Assembly (NCBI GenBank): GCA_002695115.1 | Contig: NZOA01000043.1 | Location: forward strand, 15,851-21,895 | Direction: 5' to 3' | Origin: Planctomycetota bacterium | GTDB lineage: Bacteria > Planctomycetota > UBA8108 | DNA length: 6,045 nt | Part shown: positions 1-5,820 of the stretch, piece by piece | Layout of the letters: every line of letters starts with the position of its first letter | Position numbering within the stretch: the first letter of the stretch is position 1 | Made by a program: the position numbers and the translations under genes | The notes under the pieces: generated by a model | What the model was told of the DNA's origin: nothing | Databases searched by the model: none | The model's input: only the letters and a program-made list of their open reading frames with translations

Positions 1-905
1 ATGGTTCGGTCTACGAGATCAACCACGGCGGCGGCATCTGGAAGATAACGTGGAATGGAAACTATGGAGACATGTCCGTCGGTCCCTGGGATACGCCTGT
101 TCAGCCCGGGTACGTTACCTCGAGCTGGACCGGCTACAACGGGGCTCTCGACGGCAACGGAATCCTCTACGGCGGGCCGGGCGACGGCAGCACCGTCTAC
201 GCGCTTGACCTGAATGTCATTGAGCGGGACAGGCTCGTGGCGACCGTACCCGGTGTCCGCATCGGGGGGGTCAATTACCAGAGATCGATCCAGAATGACG
301 CTGGTGATATCCAGGTCAACACCGAGGGTACGATGCTCTATATCTCTGGGCGGCTCATCGCCTCCAACAACTCGCCCCTGCAGTCCTACGGATTTTTCGG
401 TATCTACGACACAGTCAACGACAGCTACGCTCCAGTCGTCGACGGGACCCATCCGCCGGGCCTCGGCGGCGGTATCCAGGACAGCTGGCGGCTGACCTAC
501 ATCGACTTGAGGGAGGGGGGCGGCGTTCCAGCCGCCGAGCTCTGTGACAACGGCATCGATGACGATGGAGACGGCAACACCGATTGCGATGACGACGACT
601 GCGCCGAGGCGGATGCCTGCCGGCTCCCCGAATTCGTCAGGGGGGATCCGGATGGGAATGGCGCGGTCCAACTGACCGACGGGATCTACATCCTGAATTT
701 CCTCTTCCTTGGTGGTGAAGTCCCAGGCTGCTACGATTCGGCTGACGCAGACGACAACGGAGCAGTGCAGATGACCGATGGGATCTACATTCTGAACTTC
801 CTCTTCCTTGGAGGATCCACGATGCCGGCTCCTTATCCTGAATGCGGGACGGATGGAAGGGACGGCACGCCGGGCTGCGAATCGTCGGCCGGGAATTGCG
901 AGTAA
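1..905 (+). CDS. Secreted beta-rich protein with acidic Cys/Asp cluster and C-terminal dockerin-like pair (5' partial)
   Basis: The reading frame is open from base 3 and runs through the internal ATG at 72 to a TAA at 903-905, so the start lies upstream and 300 C-terminal residues are visible. The coding sequence before that ATG (GSVYEINHGGGIWKITW) reads like the rest of the protein, so 72 is not the true start. Up to about base 530 the protein is rich in Gly, Tyr, Trp and Asn, with strand-like stretches (VYEI, IWKI, TVYAL, GFFGIYD) that fit a beta-propeller or similar beta fold; no catalytic motif is seen. Next comes an Asp/Cys cluster (537-602), then a dockerin-like pair (642-815) and a short Cys-rich tail ending at the stop. 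The next gene begins 11 bp later, so the two are probably cotranscribed. The role is unknown. An extracellular or surface location is inferred from the calcium-loop and Cys-rich C-terminus, since the signal peptide lies outside the window. Confidence 0.85.
   Translation, partial: GSVYEINHGGGIWKITWNGNYGDMSVGPWDTPVQPGYVTSSWTGYNGALDGNGILYGGPGDGSTVYALDLNVIERDRLVATVPGVRIGGVNYQRSIQNDAGDIQVNTEGTMLYISGRLIASNNSPLQSYGFFGIYDTVNDSYAPVVDGTHPPGLGGGIQDSWRLTYIDLREGGGVPAAELCDNGIDDDGDGNTDCDDDDCAEADACRLPEFVRGDPDGNGAVQLTDGIYILNFLFLGGEVPGCYDSADADDNGAVQMTDGIYILNFLFLGGSTMPAPYPECGTDGRDGTPGCESSAGNCE
537..602 (+). other. Acidic Cys/Asp cluster (DNGIDDDGDG type) inside the first gene
   Basis: This segment encodes ELCDNGIDDDGDG followed by a Cys-flanked run of aspartates. 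The CDNGxDDDxDGxxDCxDxDC pattern is common in secreted proteins of Myxococcota and Planctomycetota and resembles the repeats of MopE-like putative metal-binding proteins. Here it occurs once, as a linker between the beta-rich body and the dockerin-like pair. Ca2+ binding is expected from the Asp spacing but is not shown by sequence alone. Confidence 0.7.
642..815 (+). repeat. Dockerin-like tandem pair in the first gene
   Basis: Two 75-bp units lie at 642-716 and 741-815, separated by 24 bp encoding EVPGCYDS. Each has a dockerin/EF-hand-type loop, DPDGNGAVQLTD or DADDNGAVQMTD, with acidic or amide residues at loop positions 1, 3, 5, 9 and 12, followed by the helix-like GIYILNFLFLGG. By my count the units match at 21 of 25 residues. 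A tail with three further Cys follows (PECG, PGCE, GNCE). The very hydrophobic helix differs from that of clostridial cellulosomal dockerins. Confidence 0.85.
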
Positions 906-916
906 AGCGAGGTTCG

Positions 917-2395
917 ATGAAAAAGTTACTGGCGATCACGGTGGGGGCCCTGTTGGCGGTGGGCCCGGGCTCCGCATGGGCGGAAACCTTCACCGGGGCG
1001 ATCAGTACAGATTGGCATACGGGAGGCAATTGGTCTGGAGGGCGGGTTCCTAATCTCACCGGTGTCAACGGCGCCAATATCACCAATGGCAGGACGGCGG
1101 ACGTTACCCGGGACACCGCCTTTCACGGCGACTTCGACATGTCCAACGCCACGGTGAATATCACCAACGGCGCGCAGCTGACCTTCCACTCCAACTCCTG
1201 GTGGGGTCGTCCCGGAACCTACAGCCGCATCAATATCATCGATGCCACCCTGAGCCAGGCCTTCGGGGCAAACTCCCATTTCGGCATGGGCAACAACGGG
1301 ACAGCCGAGATGACCCTGGACAACGGAGTGTTTCTCAACTCGGACACGATCAAGAACGGCAATGACAACTCGCGAATGATCATCAACATGCTCAATGACA
1401 GCCTCATTGATGGCTCCATGCTCTACCTGCGGCATGAGAACCCCAGCAGGTCCGGTATCATTCGGGGCACAGGCACCATCACTCTGTCGCAGAAGGCGAG
1501 GCCCGGTAACCCCGGCGATACAAGAGCCGGCCATATGCGCAACAACGGCCGCGTGGAGGCTGACGGCGGCCTGCTGGCTATCACCAGCTTCGGCCCCGGC
1601 GGGCTCCTTGACGACAACGACTGGCCGGTCAGGATGAACGATGGGAATTACGCCGGCTGGTACGCGTCCAATGGGGGTGAGCTGAGTCTTGCGGCCCTGG
1701 CCTGGGATGGCGCGAGGATTAATTGGGGCGAGCCCTCCTCCGATTCGACCGTCAACGTCATCAACAGCCTCGGGTTTTTCAGAGCCTCCAATCCCGCCGG
1801 TAGCCTTGCCGGCTCGCTGCTGGCCGTTGACAACGGCTCCGTGCAGCCGGGGCTGAGCAACGCAGTTGGTGTCTGGAACCTCTCGGGCGCGACGTTCACC
1901 TCAGCCGACCTCGAGATCAGGTTCGATGCGCAGGCGGCCAGCCGCCTCGGTGTCGCCGAGCCCGATCTCAAGCTGTTCCAGTTCATCGATGGCGGCTGGG
2001 TCGACCTGGGCGCGGCGGTGAACCGCGGCCGCGACATCATCACTGCCAGGGGGATCACATCCCTGTCGCAATTCGCTGTGGCCGAAGGAGCAGTCGCCCC
2101 GCTTCCCCCGTTGCCGGTGTTCCTTCGTGGCGACCCCGATGGTAACGGCACGGTGCAGTTGACCGACGGAATCTTCCTGCTGAACTTTCTCTTCCTCGGC
2201 GGCGATTCCCCCGGCTGCTTCGATGCGGCCGACGCCGACAACAACGGAACGATCCAGATGACCGATGGGATCTATCTCCTGAACTACCTCTTTCTCGGTG
2301 GCGCGCCTCCGCCGGAGCCTTTCGAGGGCTGTGGACCGGATCCTGCCGAGCCCGCCGACAAGCTTGGCTGCGAGAGCTTCAGCTCCTGCCCCTGA
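917..2395 (+). CDS. Secreted beta-solenoid-like protein with C-terminal dockerin-like pair
   Basis: The frame is open further upstream, but the ATG at 917 is chosen because it begins a clear Sec signal peptide (MKKLLAITVGALLAV...SAWA, cleavage after residue 22). A weak GAGG lies at 909-912, 4 nt before the ATG. This gives 492 residues. The body starts with a TDWHTGGNWSGGRVPN motif (about residues 31-46), typical of the N-terminus of secreted beta-strand-repeat proteins, and continues with Asn/Gly-rich strands such as ATVNITNGAQLTF that suggest a right-handed beta-solenoid. Residues about 345-390 (LKLFQF...GWVDLG...ITSLSQFAVAE) resemble a segment often found just before C-terminal sorting or anchor modules in planctomycete surface proteins. 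A Pro linker (PLPPLP) then leads to the dockerin-like pair at about residues 404-462 and a Cys-rich tail. No catalytic residues are recognised. A structural or adhesin-like surface role is inferred. It is probably in one operon with the gene 11 bp upstream. Confidence 0.87.
   Translation: MKKLLAITVGALLAVGPGSAWAETFTGAISTDWHTGGNWSGGRVPNLTGVNGANITNGRTADVTRDTAFHGDFDMSNATVNITNGAQLTFHSNSWWGRPGTYSRINIIDATLSQAFGANSHFGMGNNGTAEMTLDNGVFLNSDTIKNGNDNSRMIINMLNDSLIDGSMLYLRHENPSRSGIIRGTGTITLSQKARPGNPGDTRAGHMRNNGRVEADGGLLAITSFGPGGLLDDNDWPVRMNDGNYAGWYASNGGELSLAALAWDGARINWGEPSSDSTVNVINSLGFFRASNPAGSLAGSLLAVDNGSVQPGLSNAVGVWNLSGATFTSADLEIRFDAQAASRLGVAEPDLKLFQFIDGGWVDLGAAVNRGRDIITARGITSLSQFAVAEGAVAPLPPLPVFLRGDPDGNGTVQLTDGIFLLNFLFLGGDSPGCFDAADADNNGTIQMTDGIYLLNYLFLGGAPPPEPFEGCGPDPAEPADKLGCESFSSCP
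2129..2302 (+). repeat. Dockerin-like tandem pair in the second gene
   Basis: Units at 2129-2203 (loop DPDGNGTVQLTD, helix GIFLLNFLFLGG) and 2228-2302 (loop DADNNGTIQMTD, helix GIYLLNYLFLGG) are separated by DSPGCFDA. The first unit matches the first unit of the upstream gene at 22 of 25 residues but only about 57 of 75 bases, with most differences at third codon positions. The copies are therefore old and under protein-level constraint, not a fresh duplication. The Cys tail (GCGPDP, LGCES, SSCP) keeps the same spacing style as in the upstream gene. Confidence 0.87.
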
Positions 2396-2405
2396 AGGGC
2401 TTTTT
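2388..2405 (+). terminator. Possible short intrinsic terminator overlapping the second gene's stop codon
   Basis: GCCC (2388-2391) can pair with GGGC (2397-2400) around the loop CTGAA, which contains the TGA stop. Five T residues follow directly (2401-2405). The GC-stem plus T-run layout is terminator-like, but a 4-bp stem is short and translating ribosomes would cover it. It would separate the first two genes from the lyase-like gene. Confidence 0.35.
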
Positions 2406-2435
2406 AAGGCCGAAGCGTTTGCACGCGAGGCCGTA

Positions 2436-2460
2436 TCCGAATACCCTTCGTTCGGAGGTG
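2436..2460 (+). promoter_or_regulatory. Strong Shine-Dalgarno of the lyase-like gene, partly inside a possible hairpin
   Basis: GGAGGTG (2454-2460) lies 9 nt before the ATG at 2470 and decides that start. TCCGAA (2436-2441) is an exact reverse complement of TTCGGA (2451-2456), giving a 6-bp stem with a 9-nt loop whose right arm covers the first three bases of the SD. The SD is certain as a motif. Translational control by the hairpin is inference. Confidence 0.6.
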
Positions 2461-2469
2461 TTCAACAAC

Positions 2470-5022
2470 ATGGGTGATGCGACACTGGCAATCGGACTGT
2501 TCGTTTTCTTCTTGCCCGCGCTGCCGCTTTACGCCGATGAGAAGGACCCCGCCGCCGGGCATCCCAGGTCGTCCTATGAGCATTACTCCGGCGACGAGAT
2601 GGAGGTGCTTGCCGCGGCGGTGAGAAAGAGCCGGCCGCAGATGCATCGAGGGGGCTGGGAGTGGGGCCGTCTTCTGTCTCGATTCATTGATGGAGGGCGC
2701 AGACAGAAGAACGAGCTCAAAATCATCCAGGCGTACTTTTTGAGCATCCTCGACCGCTACCGGGAATCGAAGCAGGCCGAAGAAGGTCCCCCCTTGACCC
2801 TCTTCCATAATCATCGGTCCTGGGGCAGCGGCGGCCGCATGCGCATCTTCGCCGAGCTTGTTCGCCAGGGCCTGCTCACCGGGAGAGAACAGGCTGAGTT
2901 CAGGGAACTCGTCAGCCATAGCCTGGTGGTCAATTTTCCGGACTACTCCAAAATCGAGCTCGGCGTCAACAACCGCCCCTACGGCATCAACTCCGGCCCG
3001 GCGATCGCGGCGCGGATGTTCCCGAAGATGCCAAGCGCCATCAGACACAAACCCTGGCTCGATGCCCTGTGGAGCGAGCTGGTCGAGTACGGCGACACGA
3101 CCGAAACGAATTACTATCCCTACGGACCGCTCTACCTGCACGGCCTGATCGACATGGCGGAGGGGATGGGCAAGTTCGAGACCGAGCGCGATTTTCTCTA
3201 CGCCCATGCGCGGCGCTACCTTGACTATGTCCACGGCGGCGGGGTGCGAGGCAATCCAAACTCGGGCGCTCGGATCATCCAGGATCGGTCCGGGATCTAC
3301 GCCGATCCGTGGAACGCGGAATACTACGCCGGGGCAGAACGCGTGAACGATGGGCACGCGTGGTACCGCCTCGCGAAACATTTCAAGGATCCTGAATTTC
3401 TCTGGGCCTCGGAGCAGGTCCTGCTTGGAGGGCGCCCGCCTGGGGGCGCAGATGTTCCCGCTGAATACATGGATGCCTACAGGCGGCGCTACGGCTGGTT
3501 CCTCAAAAGAGGAATCAAGCCCCGGGTTCCAGCCGGGAAATCGAAGATCGGCTACTTCAGCCCGTTGAAGCACAAGGTTCCTGACCGCCTTTACCTCGGC
3601 CCTGGCCGCGGGAGCGGCCGACCGTTCGTCTCGTATTTCCTCTACGACCGCAATAACAACTACATGCACTGCTGCGATGATGCGGGCGGAAGGCTCTACG
3701 AGTATTGCGTCGATGGAGCCAAGTTCCTGCATACTTCGGGAAAATATTCGAGCGGCCGGGCGGGGGTGGCGGAGACGGCCTACGACCTGCTCTCGGTCCT
3801 CTCTCCCGACATGGACTTTCCCGTCGATAAGACCGGCAAGATGTCGACCCCCTCGGAGGACACCTGGAAGCTCGCCTCGATGGCCGTCAAGCTCGTCCTG
3901 AATTGCCGCACCGGCCCCGATTCGAAAAACTGGTTCTACGACAGTGAGATCGATCTCTTTCGCCGAAGGGACCATCCGAAGCTGGGTTACGCCCACGGCA
4001 ATATGGATGGCTACTGGTACCTGAACAATGATTACCACCTGAGATCGGTGCACCTGGGAACCTACAAGGCCTCGGCTTCCTTTCAGAACCTGCGACTGGG
4101 CGGTCCGAAGGGGGAGAAGATCCTTGCCGCTTTCGACACGGTCCCGGGGAATCTGGAGGTCGTGCTCAAGCAGGGGGAGGATTCCCGGGTCTTAGAGGGA
4201 GAAGAGCGCACCCGGGCGCTGTCGATCGTAGAGGACGGCAGGAGGGCGGGGAGCAGTCTTCGCCTCAATGTTCCCGAAGGCGCCGCGCTTTCGATCACGC
4301 TCAAGGGACTGGACGAAAAATTCGACGCGCAGAACGAATACACGCGGGTCTCGTATGATTTCAAAGGCCAGCAGGCAGGCTTCCGGCTGAATGAACGCAC
4401 CTTACCCATCTACTATCACTCCCTCTACAACCGCGGGGCGATCCTGGTTAGAGATTCGCTTCGGGCGGAGAACAAGGGGGACGATTCCTTCGGACAGTTT
4501 ACCTACCGCAACTTCTACGGTGCCCGCAGCCGGTGGGCCCGGCAGACGGTGCTGACGGCCGAAGGCATCCTGGTGGTGCGTGACAAGTACGAGCCCTGCC
4601 GGGATGTGGATGGCTACCAGGCCTCTCCCTGCTGGCTGTTGATGGCCGAAGGGGAGGTCCCCGCCGAAGGAGGCAACTGGTTCGATGCCCCGGCAAGGGA
4701 TCACGCCTGGTGGCAGGATCAGAAAAAGCGGGTCCTGCTGTACCTGCATCAGGACAAGGACCTGTCGATCGGCCAGGTGGCGCACCGCGCATCACAAGAC
4801 ATCGGCGGCGCGACCCACAACGCCTTCGCCCGGGCCGTCGTCAGGGCCGGGAAGCCGCAGGTGTGGCTGAGTGTCATGGTTCCCTTCAACGAGGGTGAGG
4901 ACGCATCCAGGGTTGCCGAAGGGATTACGACCCGCGTCGATGAGCAGGGCTCTGCCACGGTGACGACAGGTAAGCTGAAGATAACGATCGGAGAGGATGG
5001 CGCCTGGGGTGTGACGCGTTAG
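2470..5022 (+). CDS. Secreted putative polysaccharide lyase (alpha-toroid plus beta-sandwich, heparinase II/III-like)
   Basis: The ATG at 2470 gives 850 residues. It has a strong SD and starts a signal peptide (MGDATLAIGLFVFFLPALPLYA, cleavage after residue 22). An in-frame TTG at 2419 would put 17 polar residues ahead of that signal and is rejected. Residues about 30-480 look all-helical with many Trp, Tyr and His, as in the (alpha/alpha) toroid of PL8, PL15, PL17 and heparinase II/III-type lyases. Candidate active-site segments are VNNRPYG (166-172), NYYPYGPLYLHG (214-225), WNAEYYAG (281-288), NDGHAWYRLAKHF (293-305) and NNYMHCCDDAGGRLYEY (396-412). From about residue 510 (HGNMDGYWYLNNDYHLRS) to the end the protein is strand-rich, fitting the C-terminal beta-sandwich of these enzymes. 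Asn, Tyr, His and Arg are the usual catalytic residues in this fold; which ones act here is inference. It has no dockerin or anchor, unlike its neighbours. Substrate and PL family are not assignable by eye; a glycoside hydrolase on a similar helical toroid is the alternative. Confidence 0.8.
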   Translation: MGDATLAIGLFVFFLPALPLYADEKDPAAGHPRSSYEHYSGDEMEVLAAAVRKSRPQMHRGGWEWGRLLSRFIDGGRRQKNELKIIQAYFLSILDRYRESKQAEEGPPLTLFHNHRSWGSGGRMRIFAELVRQGLLTGREQAEFRELVSHSLVVNFPDYSKIELGVNNRPYGINSGPAIAARMFPKMPSAIRHKPWLDALWSELVEYGDTTETNYYPYGPLYLHGLIDMAEGMGKFETERDFLYAHARRYLDYVHGGGVRGNPNSGARIIQDRSGIYADPWNAEYYAGAERVNDGHAWYRLAKHFKDPEFLWASEQVLLGGRPPGGADVPAEYMDAYRRRYGWFLKRGIKPRVPAGKSKIGYFSPLKHKVPDRLYLGPGRGSGRPFVSYFLYDRNNNYMHCCDDAGGRLYEYCVDGAKFLHTSGKYSSGRAGVAETAYDLLSVLSPDMDFPVDKTGKMSTPSEDTWKLASMAVKLVLNCRTGPDSKNWFYDSEIDLFRRRDHPKLGYAHGNMDGYWYLNNDYHLRSVHLGTYKASASFQNLRLGGPKGEKILAAFDTVPGNLEVVLKQGEDSRVLEGEERTRALSIVEDGRRAGSSLRLNVPEGAALSITLKGLDEKFDAQNEYTRVSYDFKGQQAGFRLNERTLPIYYHSLYNRGAILVRDSLRAENKGDDSFGQFTYRNFYGARSRWARQTVLTAEGILVVRDKYEPCRDVDGYQASPCWLLMAEGEVPAEGGNWFDAPARDHAWWQDQKKRVLLYLHQDKDLSIGQVAHRASQDIGGATHNAFARAVVRAGKPQVWLSVMVPFNEGEDASRVAEGITTRVDEQGSATVTTGKLKITIGEDGAWGVTR

Positions 5023-5030
5023 AGAGATTC

Positions 5031-5081
5031 CCCACCGAAAATTTTTCCCATTCAAAAATAGTCTTACAGATTTTTCGGGGG
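5031..5081 (+). other. Imperfect inverted repeat in the gap after the lyase-like gene
   Basis: CCCaCCGAAAA (5031-5041, one unpaired A at 5034) can pair with TTTTCGGGGG (5072-5081), giving about 10 bp around a 30-nt AT-rich loop. The loop itself holds TTTTT (5042-5046) facing AAAAA (5054-5058). It starts 9 nt after the TAG. No T-run follows the outer stem, so this is not a classical terminator; it could be an mRNA 3'-end structure or part of the next gene's leader. The rest of the 5023-5126 gap is AT-rich compared with the flanking genes. Confidence 0.35.
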
Positions 5082-5114
5082 CATAATCGTTGCGGGCTTG
5101 TGCTAGGAAATAAC

Positions 5115-5119
5115 AGGAG
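5115..5119 (+). promoter_or_regulatory. Shine-Dalgarno of the small dockerin-only gene
   Basis: AGGAG lies 7 nt before the ATG at 5127. It favours that start over the in-frame GTG at 5100, which would add nine polar residues in front of the signal peptide. Confidence 0.75.
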
Positions 5120-5126
5120 TAAGACA

Positions 5127-5711
5127 ATGCGTTCACCAGGAGTGCGTGGATTCGCGGCGGTATTGGTATGTTCTCTCATCTTGGCGTCTTTCCTCGGCCC
5201 GCGGCTGGCGGCTGATCCTTTCATACGTGGGGATGGGAACGCCGATGGGAGCATCAACATGACCGATGTGATCTCCACCCTGAGCTTTCTCTTCCTGGGA
5301 GGTAGCGCCCCTGCCTGCCAGGATGCGGCGGATACTGACGACAACGGGCTGGTTCAATTGACCGATGCGATCTATACGCTGAATTTTCTTTTTTCCGGCG
5401 GCGCCCAGCCGCCCGCTCCCTGGCCCGGCTGTGGCGAAGATCCCGGGGGGGACAAGCTGGGCTGCGCCGATTTTCCTCCCTGCGCGGGTGCCCGGCCGGT
5501 GATCCTCGGCGATGCCAACTGCGATGGGGTGGTCGATCAGGATGATGGCGAGATCATCAGGGACCATGTCACGATGGGGCTCGAGCTCTGTTGCAGGACC
5601 GCTGCCGACGCCAACCAGGACGGCATCGTCAACGTCAACGATGCGGTCCTGATCCTCAATGTCCTCATCGATGCGGAGCCGACAGCTGTAGACTGTGATT
5701 CGGTGGATTAG
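5127..5711 (+). CDS. Small secreted protein made almost only of two dockerin-like pairs
   Basis: The protein has 194 residues, with the start set by AGGAG at 7 nt and by a signal peptide (MRSPGVRGFAAVLVCSLILA...RLAA, cleavage near residue 29). The Cys in the signal is not in a lipobox, so a lipoprotein is unlikely. The mature part begins DPFIRGD and goes straight into a first dockerin-like pair (residues 35-59 and 68-92) with a four-Cys set at 64, 102, 113 and 119. A second pair follows, with loops DANCDGVVDQDD (129-140) and DANQDGIVNVND (161-172) and Cys at 132, 155, 156 and 190. The second pair is closer to a canonical type I dockerin than the first. There is no catalytic or other binding domain. 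It could be a Ca2+-stabilised adaptor linking two partners, or a surface or sorting module existing on its own; both are inference. It has its own SD and a 104-bp leader, so it may be transcribed separately from the lyase-like gene. Confidence 0.87.
   Translation: MRSPGVRGFAAVLVCSLILASFLGPRLAADPFIRGDGNADGSINMTDVISTLSFLFLGGSAPACQDAADTDDNGLVQLTDAIYTLNFLFSGGAQPPAPWPGCGEDPGGDKLGCADFPPCAGARPVILGDANCDGVVDQDDGEIIRDHVTMGLELCCRTAADANQDGIVNVNDAVLILNVLIDAEPTAVDCDSVD
5229..5402 (+). repeat. First dockerin-like pair of the small protein (LFLGG type)
   Basis: Units at 5229-5303 (loop DGNADGSINMTD, helix VISTLSFLFLGG) and 5328-5402 (loop DTDDNGLVQLTD, helix AIYTLNFLFSGG) are joined by SAPACQDA. This is the same type as the modules in the first two genes, including the CGxDP...LGCxxFPPC tail, but more diverged. 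The MTD/LTD order of the two units is swapped relative to the other genes. Confidence 0.85.
5508..5675 (+). repeat. Second, more canonical dockerin-like pair of the small protein
   Basis: Two calcium-type loops start at 5511 (DANCDGVVDQDD) and 5607 (DANQDGIVNVND), each followed by a helix-like stretch (GEIIRDHVTM and AVLILNVLI). Asp/Asn occupy loop positions 1, 3, 5, 9 and 12, as in type I dockerins. It lacks the LFLGG helix of the first pair, so the two halves are not a simple recent duplication. Confidence 0.8.
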
Positions 5712-5758
5712 GAACCCCGTGGCGTTAACATCTCGTGGTAGACTGCGAAAACGTGTCC

Positions 5759-5770
5759 CTGCCGCGGCAG
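5759..5770. promoter_or_regulatory. 12-bp perfect palindrome upstream of the FG-GAP gene
   Basis: CTGCCGCGGCAG is an exact palindrome located 50 bp before the ATG at 5821. It could be an operator for a dimeric regulator or a small hairpin, but a 12-bp GC palindrome can arise by chance in GC-rich DNA. I find no convincing -35/-10 pair beside it. The rest of the 5712-5820 gap shows nothing else I can support. Confidence 0.3.
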
Positions 5771-5807
5771 CGCAGAGGGCTCCGATCGCCTTGATTACCG
5801 CCTGCAT

Positions 5808-5813
5808 GGAGGG
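5808..5813 (+). promoter_or_regulatory. Shine-Dalgarno of the FG-GAP gene
   Basis: GGAGGG sits 7 nt before the ATG at 5821 and selects it over the in-frame ATG at 5806, which overlaps the SD itself and would add MEGFE before the signal peptide. Confidence 0.75.
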
Positions 5814-5820
5814 TTTTGAA

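Noticed and set aside
264..270. G7 run in the first gene, with another at 5445-5451 in the dockerin-only gene, as possible phase-variation tracts
   Set aside because: Both frames are intact and the runs encode Gly within normal sequence. Seven G is not unusual in GC-rich DNA, and there is no alternative frame of interest.
842..916. Upstream extension of the second gene's frame to an ATG at 842, overlapping the first gene
   Set aside because: The added 25 residues are Arg/Gly-rich and would mask a textbook signal peptide starting at 917.
637..1116. Minus-strand open frame spanning the first and second genes
   Set aside because: It crosses the dockerin-like repeats and the gene junction, has no recognisable domain or SD, and is explained by codon bias on the opposite strand.
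2419..2447. TTGCAC (2419-2424) and TACCCT (2442-2447) as a promoter for the lyase-like gene
   Set aside because: Spacing is 17 bp, but both hexamers match consensus at only about three positions.
2419..2469. TTG start for the lyase-like gene
   Set aside because: It has no SD, and the added polar residues precede a signal peptide whose ATG has a strong SD.
2404..4053. Long minus-strand open frame (549 codons) opposite the lyase-like gene
   Set aside because: It lies entirely antisense to a gene with signal peptide, SD and coherent domains. Its translation is low-complexity V/R/A/P-rich with no motif, as expected for antisense of GC-rich coding DNA.
5725..5744. TTAACA (5725-5730) and TAGACT (5739-5744) as a promoter for the FG-GAP gene
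   Set aside because: Spacing is only 8 bp, and no -10-like hexamer lies 16-18 bp after TTAACA.
5688..5748. Near-repeat GTAGACTGTGA (5688-5698) and GTAGACTGCGA (5738-5748) flanking the stop of the dockerin-only gene
   Set aside because: It is 10 of 11 bases and single-pair only, with no similarity around it. It could be chance or a small slippage remnant; there is no sign of an attachment site or mobile element.
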